NCBI RefSeq assembly: GCF_964355755.1
Contig: NC_092680.1
Coordinates: 3,759,001 to 3,823,000, forward strand
From: Antedon mediterranea
Lineage: Eukaryota > Echinodermata > Crinoidea > Comatulida > Antedonidae
DNA: 64,000 nucleotides
Direction: 5' to 3'
Both the position numbers and the translations under genes were made by a program. The notes below the pieces were generated by a model that ran no database searches, was not told where the DNA came from, and saw only the letters and a list, made by a program, of their open reading frames with translations. This document shows positions 30,683-43,000 of this stretch, piece by piece; positions within the stretch are counted from its first letter, which is position 1; each line of letters begins with the position of its first letter.

Positions 30683-30738
30683 ATTTTGCAATAGCGTATA
30701 AAGACTAGAAAACAGTTGCCGACGACTAATATTAGTTT

Positions 30739-33700
30739 TCAGATAATTAGTTTGGCACTGAAGTGAATGCCAATTTCCTTACACGCAAGATTCTGGAAGT
30801 GCTCTCTTTCTTCGAGGTTCTCTTGCATGGCTTCCATCAGCTGTAGGTATCGAAAGAGAGTGTCTCGTGGCCACAAAGTTTCTGTTGGTGTCCGTGATAA
30901 AATCTCTAGGTTATCGTGGACCATCTTCTCCCAATCTGAAAAACAAAAAGTTGAAACTTCCAAAGTGGAGTGTCCTCTTCATCCAGGTTGCTTGTGGCCA
31001 ACTCAGACATTGACAGCGTCGTACGACGATGAACATTAAACATGTTTAGAGTTCTCTCGACGACCTAAAAACTACGCCTGACGCTATCTCAAGACGTCGA
31101 CTCGTCTCGTCGGGATTCAACTCAGACAGCACCGAATAGTAAAGACGCTTCGTCGGGCCTCGTCCTACGACACTGTCTGCTGAGTTGTTGGCCTTACAAA
31201 ACACATTTTAGTATTTCAAAAGGCTATTTAACTTACTATCGGAAATCTTCTGAGTGTCCATCATACGATGACTAATGGTGTCCATCAATTCTGATTGGTT
31301 CATAGATCTAGAGGACGTCGTGTTCTTTCCATCCGCATTACTCTTTGCGGAATCCTTACTATCAATGTTCTCCATACTCGCAACAGATGAATGACTGGCA
31401 CGTCTGTAACGAACACATAAGTCACTCCTGATGAATTGTAAAAGGCGCAACGCAGCGACGTATCGACGCAAAGTGTTGTATTGCGTAATCACAAGTGGGA
31501 ACCGACGACGCAACAGTGCTGCAAACATTGTAGGTTTGATTTCACACGCAGGCCTTCCAATATTTGGAAGGGCATTTTCTTACGTTGCGTAGTTTTCGTC
31601 GCTAGTGGGAACCAAGCATTATAAGGTATTTCAAATTAAAATGATCACGTATAGGCCTATCGTATTATCGTCTTGGTTTATTTGTGAGTTTGTCTGTTAG
31701 CAAAGGTTTCGTCATAACTGGAATTTTACCACTCCATTAAATTTTGGAGGGTATGCAATACATAGTTAGGCATGCCCAACGCTCGTAGCTTAAAAAAAAA
31801 ACCGCACATATTACCTTGCTTTATTTAAGGCAATGTCGTGCTTATTGAGTTCGTCATTGAATTTTTCGGCATTTAATATCAGTTGGCGTGTTGTCTCGTG
31901 CTCCCGAACTTCGTCGAAAAGATCGTTGCGAATGTTCTGAAAGTTATTAACTGTTCAAAATACAATTACAATACCATAATTGGAACTTAGGCCGACATGA
32001 AACTTTCAAGCGTTGCAATGGAATCAGAAATTATCATATATTTATTACTGTAAATCTCTGTCTATATACTATCAAACTAGTTTATGGTGATATGCTCAAA
32101 TGGTATCGCTATGACATTTCTACAAATTTTTGTCACATAAAGTTTGATAGTGTAGACAGAGCTTTAGTCTTGAGTAACTTACCCATAATTCCTACGAAGA
32201 TATTACGGAAGATAAACGACCCAATACAAATCCAAAGGATGATGTAGAAAGTCGTGAAGAATTTATCAGAGACTTTCCAGATGTCAGTGAGAACTCTATG
32301 CCATTGGTCAAGAGTAAAGAGCTGAAAGAGCGTGATCATGGCGCGTCCAAGATTTCTGCAACAAAAAAAATTTAAATTGTGTCCACACACAAGAAAGAAA
32401 GAAAAAAAAACACTTCCATCAAACTTTAAGTGACAAAAAAAAGTGATGTGCCCATATATGGACATGCTGATGTCATATCACTACCATATTTAAGCATATC
32501 ACTACCATATTTTGGCACATCACATAAAATTTGATAGTGTAGACAGAGCTTTAGTTTAGTGAGTAACACGTATACCTACTTAAAACTGTCCTTGTAGACA
32601 AGATCCTTACGATCCGATCGCGAGTAACTGTCAAAAAAGATGACACCTGCGATAGCAAAGATGTAGGCGAATGTGAACAGTAGTAGCATGATGAACGTCA
32701 TTGCCTTTAACAAGAAAAAAATGGAGAAGCGTAGGCTGGTTGCCGTCTTGGAGGTTGCAAACATTAAAGCGGAACTACCCTAACACCCCAGCCTAGCGTC
32801 CCTAAAAATGATTGTAGTTTTAATCATTCATTGTCATTCTCCTCCTTATGGTATATGGTACAGATACCACATTATTTAGACTGGATGGATGGAAGTGTTT
32901 TTGTGAAAGGGTTGTCACTCCCCTCCCAGCCGTACCGTATCTTACTGAACAGATTCGTCCCTGATTAATAACGCAACTAGGACGCAAGGCAAGGACGTAC
33001 ACGCAACGAAAACGAGTTGACCAATGACAAGCGACAGAACCACGCATTGAAATCGTCCATCGTCTTTATTGTCATTCAGCGTTAAATAATGTATTCAAAT
33101 AATAAGTCGAATCAGGAAAGATCCTTTCTAAGGAAACAAACAAACTCCTTCCTGGTCGAATCGATGTTTAGTTGATGTGTTGAAAGAGCAGTATCGTTTT
33201 ATCCGCATTAATGTATTTATCATGGTGAAAAAAGGGCCCTACTGAATAATGTCTAGCCTAATTTTCATTTACTTACATTGAACGCTTTTGTAATTGCCAG
33301 AGCGATGAGTCGTACTTGTCTGAATCGAGAAACCATCTTAAGAGATCGTAGAATACGAAACACTCGCAAGTTGTTGACTATCACACGCACTTCTTTCAGA
33401 TCGCCTGCTGTAAAGGCAATCAACTCAGGAACAAATGACTTAAATGAACACAATTTTTATTTTATTATTCGGCCTATTCAGTTACGCATTTGTTTATGCT
33501 TCGATTGAAAAGGTTTTTTTTGTGAACAAAATTCGTTTACAAAATTATTCCGGAGAACATAATTAATTGAATATATGACTGTAGTTTACATTTTAACATG
33601 TTTCTTCAAATCTTAAGCTCTGTCTACACTCTGTGACAAAAAAATGTGATAAATGCCCATAATATGGACATGATGATGTCATACCACTAACATATTTTGG

Positions 33701-35870
33701 CACATCACACTTTTTTTGTCAAATTAGTTTGGGTAGTGTAGACAGACTTAATATTGTCTGTGACAAATGATGGTCATAGGACAACAGACATTGAAAACGG
33801 CGCATACAGGCCTACCCTAAACTGTTTGATCACACCAATAGACTCTGTATCGGCGGGGTTCAGATTGTCTTTCTTAAGCTTGGTTCCCACTATATGAGGC
33901 AACGCAAGGACATAGACGCAACGCAACCAAGATGACCAATGCCATCGCGTGTGATTGGACAACTCGCTTGCGTTGCGCTAACGTTTTTGCGTTGCGTCCT
34001 AGTGGGATTCAAGCTTTACCCCGACAGTGACTGTAAAATCAAAGATATTCCATCCGTTTCCCCAGAATGTCCAGAAGCTGTCAATCCACTTCAGAATGAT
34101 CTCCAACATAAACAGAATTAAGGAGCAGTAATCAAAGATGTCCAGAGCAAATCGCAAACCATCTAGGTCAGGATTTGTGTTACCAGATACTTCTGCAAGG
34201 ATGAATAATAATTAAAATGGTTGAAATAAAAAACAATACAATACGACGGATTTCGCGAGTGAAATTAATTGTGGGGTATTATTGGAATTTTTGGTCGACA
34301 GGGAAGAGTGAAGTCGACCGGTCTAATCCGTATCTGTTGGTGACGTAAGCGTCGTTTGGGAACGTTGATGTGTTCTCTCTCCCCTTCTTGCCGTTCGCCT
34401 GTCTAAAATGCCGCTAAAATAAACGTCGTTTCAGACGCTGTAAACAGTTACTCATACAGGATTAAGAAGGATAAAAGTGAAGCGAGAAGTAAGTAGGCTC
34501 TATATAATATAATGAATTGCGTAGGATCACAATGATGTCACGAGGCTAGGTCTATACTATCTCACCTGATTGTATTCCTAGCGCGATAGAATTGGTTAGA
34601 ATGAGGAATAACATTGAATTCTGAAATAGGGAGCATGTTTTAAAAAAGTCAAGAAAACATAATAACGTACTCATTGTAAATATGTTATGATATGCTCAAA
34701 TATGGTTGTGATCATCATCGTATCCATATAATTATGGGCACATCACATTGTTTTGTCCTAAAAGTTTTATAATGTAGACATATTATTTATTATCGGTGCT
34801 AACAATGAGGATGATGATGATGACAACGATGATGAACAATAAAGATGATGTTGTTGTGATGGCGATTATGATGGATGGCTGCTGACAAAATAAATGTAAA
34901 CTAATCATAATTACGCCGATGACGATAATAACAATAATTGATATTATTATCATCATATCATAATTATTATGGGGACGATGGTCATGTAGCTAAAATGATC
35001 TTAATGCTTAAGCTCTATCTACACTATCAAACTTTTAAAACAATGTGATGTGCCCATTGTGGACATGATGATTTCAAATGACTACCAAATTTGAGCATAT
35101 CACTCCCATATTTGGGCCCATCACACTAGTTTGATAGTGTAGACACAGAGTTTAATATTGAAAGGATACTCTCAAGAACAAAATGCGCCCACATATCCAA
35201 AGGTGGATTTTTAGAGTTCTTGTTCTTTACTCGATTCTTGCGTCTGTCGCTCATTTGTATTTGTGATTTATCTTTACTTGAATAGACTTGAAACTTAATC
35301 AACTCATTTGCATTATCCAGCATCACTTGGTTTAGAAATTCACTGTCTGAAAAAAAAATAAATAAAAGTAGGCCCAGTCCTAATTCTGTTTTGAACATGC
35401 TCTATGCATGAATTATGCTTGGTTCCCACTAGAGATCCAACACAAGAACGTAACGAAACGTAAGTGATTGTGACCAATCACAAGCGATGGATTATTCCAA
35501 TTGTCGCTTGTCATTGGCCAAATGCTGCCTCTACGTCCTTGCATTGCATCTCACGCTCCACCTATTAGGAACCAAGCTTAATGGGAAGCTTAGGCCGGGC
35601 CATGCGGTTGGGTTCAATTATCAATAATCAATCGATTGCTTATACATGATAATCGCAATATTTGGTTTGTTGATTATGATTCGTTTAGTATTGATGAGTT
35701 TTACCTGCCATGTCTTTTGAATAATGTACTGGGGCATCAACAAGTCCCTGTTCGTCAAAGCTGTCTAAAAGGTGAAAATCCTCAATAAGTTTTGAACGAA
35801 AAAGTTCGGCCTTGGCAGAGAGTTTCTCGTACAACAACTGTGACTTTCTGGCATTTTGTTCTTCCGCCAT
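30739..35870 (-). CDS. CATSPER2: Cation channel sperm-associated protein 2
   Basis: Pore-forming subunit of the sperm flagellar CatSper calcium channel. Exons in transcript order: 35705-35870, 35170-35346, about 34566-34637, 34020-34192, 33277-33438, 32580-32704, 32183-32355, 31815-31950, 31237-31403, 30739-30935; this gives 515 aa (human 530). It begins MAEEQNARKSQLLYEKLSAK. S1 is NSMLFLILTNSIALG; S2/S3 include LFMLEIILKWIDSFWTFW and WNIFDFTVTVG; S4 is LRVFRILRSLKMVSRFRQVR with basic residues every third position; S5 is MLLLFTFAYIFAIAGVIFF; the pore is LFQLFTLDQWHRVLTDIW, with TLDQW as the calcium filter region; S6 is ILWICIGSFIFRNIFVGIM. The C-terminus WEKMVHDNLE...LWPRDTLFRYL matches human CatSper2. 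The 5' edge of exon 3 is uncertain: the exon 2 donor is U12-like, and a plain AG acceptor at 34621 would break the frame. Confidence 0.93.
31443..31621. mobile_element. F2 foldback element, copy c, left end lost
   Basis: Shares GCGTAATCACAAGTGGGAA with copy a. Ends CGTCGCTAGTGGGAACCAAG. It lies in CATSPER2 intron 8. Confidence 0.75.
32051..32166. mobile_element. F1 foldback MITE, copy 12
   Basis: Ends TTTGATAGTGTAGACAGAGC just 17 bp from the donor of CATSPER2 exon 7. Confidence 0.88.
32411..32553. mobile_element. F1 foldback MITE, copy 13, left end decayed
   Basis: CCATCAAACTTTAAGTGACA to GATAGTGTAGACAGAGCTTT. Ends 27 bp from the donor of CATSPER2 exon 6. Confidence 0.88.
32955..33060. mobile_element. 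F2-related fragment, copy d
   Basis: ACGCAACTAGGACGCAAGGC and TGACCAATGACAAGCGACAG are internal F2 phrases; no clear ends remain. CATSPER2 intron 5. Confidence 0.5.
33614..33750. mobile_element. F1 foldback MITE, copy 14
   Basis: Starts TTAAGCTCTGTCTACACTCT, ends GGGTAGTGTAGACAGACTTA. CATSPER2 intron 4. Confidence 0.9.
33877..34015. mobile_element. F2 foldback element, copy e, inserted in a splice donor
   Basis: Ends AGCTTGGTTCCCACTA and TAGTGGGATTCAAGCT, flanked on both sides by TTA (33874-33876 and 34016-34018), a 3-bp target duplication of PIF/Harbinger type. On the minus strand the right duplicate plus the element's first bases form the donor of CATSPER2 exon 4. Confidence 0.92.
34690..34780. 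mobile_element. F1 foldback MITE, copy 15, strongly degenerate
   Basis: GATATGCTCAAATATGG, ATGGGCACATCACATTGTTT and AATGTAGACA are recognisable F1 pieces. Intron 2 of CATSPER2. Confidence 0.55.
35009..35154. mobile_element. F1 foldback MITE, copy 16
   Basis: Starts TTAAGCTCTATCTACACTAT, ends GATAGTGTAGACACAGAGTT. Lies 15 bp from the donor of CATSPER2 exon 2. Confidence 0.9.
35161..35169 (-). other. U12-type 5' splice site, CATSPER2 intron 2
   Basis: Minus strand reads GAGA then GTATCCTTT, the exact consensus of minor-spliceosome (U12) donors. Upstream of exon 3 the minus strand has TTTTCTTGAC (34648-34657), which differs from the U12 branch-site consensus at one position. Confidence 0.7.
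35415..35580. mobile_element. F2 foldback element, copy f
   Basis: Termini TGCTTGGTTCCCACTAGAG and TATTAGGAACCAAGCTTA. The interior has CCAATCACAAGCGATGG paired with TCGCTTGTCATTGGCC, so the arms extend inward. CATSPER2 intron 1. Confidence 0.88.
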
Positions 35871-37042
35871 TGTTAAATGCGTATCAATTAAGAAAACGTA
35901 AGAAAATAATTTCGCGGTTAAACTCGAAGAATGTAAAAAATGTGTCCAAAAATTCTTTCCACGCATACGCTTCGAATAATTTGACTAGCATTTCAAAATG
36001 CGCAAAGTTCTATAGACCTTATCACGCGCGCAGAAAACGCGCAGGTCCGCATCACATTTTTCGCAAGAAAATTGTTATAATAATATAGGCCTTTGTCGAA
36101 TCCTTCACATTTTGTCATATAATATTTGATATAGTGTAGACAGTCGTAAGTTAAACAGATCACTATAACATAGTTTGTGACCATTGGTTGTAGTAGGCCT
36201 AGTTCAATTTTTCACTTCAACCCCAACCCGCATATCTCGAGAGTTGTTTAGTTGCGGATGTAAAATTTTAGGGAATTTCCCTTCAACCTATTACGTCATC
36301 GTAGTGATTGCCATTCGTGCAGAGTTAAAACTGCTCGAAATGTGGTGTAGAATTATCCGGTAAATTATTGTCAGAATAATATCTAAATGTGGTTTTAATA
36401 CATTTCAGGATAATGTAGATTATATTAAATGAATTCTTTTGAACATTTGTATTCAGTTAAGGTTTGTTTTCACTAATTACTGTTTGTTTACCAAGCCTGG
36501 ATTGAAGCGGAAGAGAAAAAAAAAACAACCATCGGCGTGGGGAGAGAGAGAGACAGGTTAGTGCCTTCTGATTGAAACAGGTCGGCCTACTACGAAGCAT
36601 CCGGTTGGCCTAGGCCTAGATCACAAACATATTTCTAGAATAATGTGTAATGAATTGACGTATTATATGTTGGTCTACTGAAATTATTATAGACCGAGAT
36701 TAGATTATATGTTGTGATTCTATTAATATTATATTATACTGTAGTATAAAATTCATACATTTTTATTTAAATATTCATTTTTAAGTAACATTAATTAGAC
36801 AATCTGTTTAAATCAGAAATATTAATACTATACTTTATTAGATGATTTAGGAATTTAATGTTTGAGATTTTCGTACGAATATAACAAACTTTAATTGAAA
36901 GTATTAGATATTGTTATATCCATAAGGTTAAAAAAAAATTATATTTGAAAAATGTATTGTTTTGTTTTTATGTTTGAAAATCCACTTAAAATACTCTACT
37001 TATAATACTGTATTATTAACTTTCTGATATAGAGTTTTTGAC
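35871..37042. promoter_or_regulatory. Divergent 5' region of CATSPER2 and MALT1
   Basis: 1.2 kb separates the two start codons. It contains a short GC-rich patch with ACGCGCGCAGAAAACGCGCA (about 36024-36043), a decayed F1 fragment (36110-36150), and a likely MALT1 5'-UTR exon ending at a GACAG/GTTAGT donor (36556/36557) that would splice to 37033. Promoter function is inferred from position. Confidence 0.5.
36110..36150. mobile_element. F1 fragment, copy 17
   Basis: TTGATATAGTGTAGACAGTC is a partial F1 end in the CATSPER2-MALT1 spacer. Confidence 0.5.
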
Positions 37043-40000
37043 ATGAATCAAACATTATACAACAACTACCCACCAGAGCCGAGGGTAAACCCAAACAGTA
37101 ACATTGGTGACCTTAATGCTGTTATCATTAGAAAACTAATTTCTAGGCTTGACCTGCACACTAACGGAAAAGACTGGAGGGCACTCGCATATGCCTTGCC
37201 TGATGCTCCTTTCTCGTAAGTTATTAGCTAACAATGTTTTTTTGTTCTTTTAATATTCATTTTCACCTTACAAAAAGTATGAATGTCTATACCAATATTT
37301 GAATAAGAAAATTTAAACAGATACCACCTGAGCACAGGCAAGTTTTTATTTGTTATCATTCAATCAAATAACCTACTCAGGTGGGTTATCATTCATTTTC
37401 ATTCATGTTTTTATTTCGGAATACCATTGTGACATAATATATCCATAGCAAAAGAGAGAAAAAAAAATCTTAATCTAAGAGCTCATAATAAGGGCTTATA
37501 AATCAATATATTTACCTAGATAATAGCATAGAATCATCTTATTTTTGTTTCAAAATACCAAATTTGTTTTCTAGGGCACTTGATGTTGAATGTTTTGCTA
37601 ATAAAAAACTTGAGAACAAAAGTCCAGCGAAAGCACTGTTGTCTTCTTTAGCCGGCCATGGCAGAACAGTGAAGCAACTGATTGGTTACCTCAAAGCAAT
37701 TGGGAACGAACCTGCATTGCTTCTACTACAAGTGCCCTCCGGTTTGTAAACTATTATTTATAAAGCGTGGTTCCCACTATCAACGCAATGTAACATACGC
37801 AACGTAAGAAAATGCCCTTTTAATAATTGTGTTTTCCCCCGTCTGCATGAAATAAAATCTACTTAGTTGCGCGTCAACGTTAGTTGCCATAGACTTTGAC
37901 CTGGTTCACCTCACGTACTATGTTGTCCAGTGTTCTTTTGTTTTTTGTTGTTGCATGAAATCAAACTGAATTGATTTCCCAAGGCATTGTCGGTTTCCAC
38001 TTGTGATTACACCAGTATGCAATACGTCATGTTGCGTCGATATGTCGCTGCATCCTATTGGGATCCACGCTTTATTTATGTTTTTCAATTTCAGTATTAA
38101 TATTTTATATATTCAGGGGCGGATTGCATAGGGTGCATAACTTCTTTTTGTTATCTATTTTTGACAGAATATAAATATTGTATGTTAGCGCTCCTCTGTT
38201 TAAAAGATCCTGGATCCGCCCCTCAATGGTATATATACTATTCTTATTAGCCTTGATGAATTCATTCACTATCCTCCTTATTATAGTTGGTAATATTTCA
38301 CATAACTAACATTCTGTGTTTGGTTTTTGTTTTTAGAAGATATACAGATAATCCAACAGCCAACAAACGTCACAGCTGACGAAGGCGAAGATGCTGTGTT
38401 TTCCTGCCACGGAAAAGGTTTCCCTTTCCCTCGTTACCAATGGTTCAAGGCTGCTGATAGCGAGGCTATAACAGTTGAAAATGGGAATGATCGTGTATTA
38501 CGGATCAATCCAGTCTTGCCAAAGGATGCTGGCTCGTATTCCTGCAGGTTACACAATGATCGGGATGATAGTGTTGTCAGCTATATATTTACAGAATGGG
38601 CAGAGTTGAAAGTCGAAAAAGCATCATTTGGTACGATCTATTTTACATACCCTTATTTAATCACATTTGTTTGTCAAATAAAGTTTCATAGGGTAGGCTT
38701 CAGTGGAAAATAGTACCATGCTGTCCCTTGTACTATTCCACTTTTTTGCTGAAAACATGGTAATCTACAATAATCTGCATATAAGTACTACCTACAATAT
38801 TACAATACACCTATCAATTTATGATATGCATGATATAATTGGTTGATTTTGAAATAGAATGAAATACAAATAATACTAGAATTTTATATAGAAAATAGTT
38901 AATAGTTATTTTATTTTAATAGTTATTTTATCTTATTCTAGAAAATCTACCTCTAACATTGGAAGTACTCAAGCATCCATCTTCAGTAAAAGCCTCAGTC
39001 GGAAATTCTATATGTTTTGAATGTGAGGTGGAATGTCAAATTGCTCCCCGGTACCAATGGTACTGTATAAAATCAAACCTCTCACCGATTGTTATACCTG
39101 AGAAAACCGAAAGCAAACTCATAGTATGTATATATACATCAGTTTATTTCTTATTTTGCATGTACAGTACTACCGCAAATGTTGTAATGTTTTGAATGTT
39201 CAGCTATGACCTATGACCTGTTTACATTTTGTGTGACCTATGACCTATGTTAAAACATTTTTTCTTACACTACAGTTCAAACAGGTTACTCTTGAAGATC
39301 GTGGAGGTTATAGATGTAAAATTGAAAGTGGTAGAGAAAAAGTATGGACAAATTTTGCTGAATTGGAAGTTGGTTAGTAACACTATTTTATATAAATTGG
39401 TAAAGTGATAATTCAGAAAAGTAGTAAAACCTACTGTAAACAAATTGAATGAATATCAGATAAGATAACTTTTAACAACTAATAAGAACACACTTAAACT
39501 TATACGTTATCATTTCTACTTTGTTTCCAGTTCCAAGAAATTATTATAACACCGAATCGGGTAAATATTATTATTGTACAATATTATATTTTTGTAATGA
39601 TAATACTAGCAGTAGAAAGTATATTTTATTATACATTATCGGGATATATTTTTAGTTTCTTCCAAAAATCGGGAGGATCAGTTTAACGGGAGAGCAGGGA
39701 GATGACACAAAATAGAGGTCTGTGTATAAACATTACAAACTCTATTTAAATCTGCATGAGAGAAAGTTGACTAGAAGTCTGAATGAATTGTATCAACAAT
39801 TATGATTGTTTCTCTTTTCAGAGTTGCCAGTAATAGTTCGTCCACCAGTATCAGAATATATCAAAGACAATGAGCCTTATGTGTTAGCCTGCGAAGCATA
39901 CGGAAAAGGCCCACTATTTTATCAATGGTATAAAGATGGCGATAAGATTCCAGGTAAGAACTGTTTCATCAATCACACTAAAGCTCTGTCTACACTATCA

Positions 40001-43000
40001 AACTTTATGTGATAAAAAATGTGCCCATATATGGACACGATGACATCATATCACACTACCATATTTGAGTATATCACTACCATATATGGGCACATTACAC
40101 TTTTTTTTGTGAAATTAGTTTGATAGTGTAGACAGAGCTAAAGTAAAATACTGTATTTCCCTTAAATATGAGGTATTTCACTTAAAAACATGTTTTCCTG
40201 TCAATGTTTAATTGTATCAAAGTAAACAAGATTCAATGATTTAACCAGAAAGAAAGGTAATCAGGCTTTACATCTCTAGACCAAACATCTTCTCAAAATT
40301 TCCACAAACTTAATAATGATAATACAAATATTTTTTTAAGCTATCGAATTACTACACCACTCACCACTATGTTGGGTCTTTTTACGACATGATGTGGCAC
40401 TAAAGCTCTGTCTACACTATCAAACTAGTTTGACAAAAAAAGTGCCCAAATATGTGATATGCCTAAATGTAGTAGTGATATGACATCATCATGGCCATAT
40501 ATGGGCACATCACATTTTTTTGTCACATAAAGGATTGACAGCGTAGACAGAGCTTTAGGGGAGAAAAATTCAGTTGAAATGAAAACAGCATTTAAGTGCA
40601 AAGCACCATGAACAATGATTGTTTGAATGATACTATATACAAAAATATCATTATTATAAAAATATTAATAAAAAATTATTATTATAGATGCAACAGGGTC
40701 TGAATATCGAATTGAATCAATGAAACCATCTCATTACGGGATCTACATGTGTGTTGTTTGTAATCAAAATGGAGAAGTACAGTCAATGGAAGCTGTCCTA
40801 CAGTCTCCGACGCCCGATAACTCAATTTTTGGTGAGTCATTAATAATTTACATTCTGACTCTGCGTAATGCAGATACCTGAGGCCGCCCCCTGGTTTAGG
40901 AACTTTAAGTTGGTGGTGTTTTTAGCTCTTTCGACATATTTTAAAATCTGTTTTTTCCTCTTGGTACTGCTCAGGGGCCCCCATAAGCTCCGAGGCCCCT
41001 GAGTTTGCCAGTGAGCGCTCATAGCAGTTACGCCACTGTGAGTGTCTGAAAAATTCAACGGTCTTTAAAACATATTAAATAAATAAAATACTGTATTTTT
41101 GTAATGATTGTTTTACATCTTATTACTGTAGCCCTCAATAAGGTGGCGTTACTGATAGGCAACCAATCATATCGAGCCTTACAGAAACTGAATACTCCGC
41201 AAAACGAGGTAGAAGCCTTGGCGCTTACGTTATATCGTGATTGTGATTTTAAAGTTATCACATTGATTGATCTGACGAAAGAAGAAATTAGAACTGCTGT
41301 ACGATTATTCTGTGATTTGCTAGCAAGGGGAATGTATGGTAAATAAAAAGATATTTTTGATATAGTTCGAAAATAAAAAAGGTTTAATAATAACACCAGA
41401 AACATAAAATTCAAGTTATTTTTTTCTATATTTAATCATTTGATAACATTTTTATCACCCATTTATTTTTCATAGTTTTTTTAAAAATGCTTCTCTATTT
41501 ACAAATGTGTATATCTATGTAATTTGATGTATCTATCACCACTGATAAGAAAGTGCTTATTTTCAACAAGATTGTGTAACACAAATAAAATCTCCACCTG
41601 ACCTTTTTATTTTTTTTCCAGTATACATTATAATTATTTTTCTTTTTTAATTTCAATTCCCAGGTTTGTTCTTCTTCAGTGGACATGGCTTTGAAAATAA
41701 TGGTCACAGTTTTCTTATCCCAGTTGATTCAACATCTGAGCATAAGAGTGACGACTGTGTCGATACGCAGTGGATTTTGGACCAGATGCAGTCTCGTGAT
41801 CCCGCCCTAAATGTTATGTTGTTGGACATCTGTCGAATGAAGTAATAATAACATGACTTGTTCTTTTATTTTATAACAACCCTGAGTGATTCCTGTACTA
41901 TCTGATTAGTTAATTTCATTTGCCATTAAAGTATTACTTCTATTGTTAAACTTATTAAATGATGGTTCTAATGCATGTTCAGTGTTGTATGGTACTGGTA
42001 CTGGTTCAAATAACCGTCTCACAGAGACATCTGGTAGCCATTGACTTGAAGTTGGCATTTGGATGTGTTACTTTTAAATGTAGGCCTACAGTACGAGAGT
42101 GACTACTACCATGGAGAGAATATTGTTATTACTTGTATAATGTCCCATAGATTTTTATGGTAAATTGTACATTGATGTATGTAGTATCAAATAGGCTGGG
42201 GCATTCAACTTAAAGAGTGTTTGATAAACTACAGAAACTACCTTTAATAACACAAGAATATTGAATTTATTAAATTAGTATTCCTTCTATGTATTAAATA
42301 TAATATTTATGCAAAATAAATAATGTCTGTGCTATAATAATTTTATTTGTCTAGGAATGACTATCAGGACCAGAAAGTAGACGATAAGGTCAGTCCACAG
42401 GTCAGAGGTAACACCGTCTTTGGATATGCTGCGTAAGTATTGTAAAATGGTCAGTCAATATTTAACTGGTCAAATTGAATATCTAAATTATTTTTTAAAA
42501 TACATGAAAATAGTAAATTAGGCAATCAATAATAATATAAATAATAATTAAATACAGCAACCACTTATTTGTGGAACACCCCATTTATGGGGACACTGAT
42601 GAGTCCTGAAGGTATTGCCTTAAATTGAGGTTGTAAGCATAGATACTTATACTGAAACTACATGTATATATATTCAGGTATAAAACAAGCAAACAATCAT
42701 TTCATTTATTTATTCGACATCAAAAATGTCCTGGGACCCAGAAGCAACCAAGTCACTATAACGTGATATGTCTGGGGCCCCACCTTCCAGGGCTGTAAAT
42801 TAATTCTATTTAATTGAATTAAATTAAATTTGTTTATTATTAATTGTAGGGGTGCTAATTGCAATGCTTATGAACCAGAGGGAGAAGAGTACAGTGTGTT
42901 TGCAAAACATTTGCTTCAGCATGTTAAGAGTAGACAGAGGATAGAACGTGTTCTTGACGATGTCAAAAGAGGTACCCTACAGATTTAATAGTACAGGCAA

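Larger units (their letters stand above)
27871..30738. other. Intergenic region between the 3' ends of KATNAL2 and CATSPER2
   Basis: Tail-to-tail spacer of 2.9 kb. It has four F1 elements, a remnant of the TATTAAGGGGACAC element (28590-28740), a degenerate F2 element and AT-rich DNA. No exon was seen. The 3' UTRs of both flanking genes must end here, but no poly(A) signal could be assigned with confidence. Confidence 0.7.

Noticed and set aside
41055-41414. 119-aa minus-strand ORF
   Set aside because: Antisense of MALT1 exon 9, which encodes the conserved paracaspase core on the plus strand.
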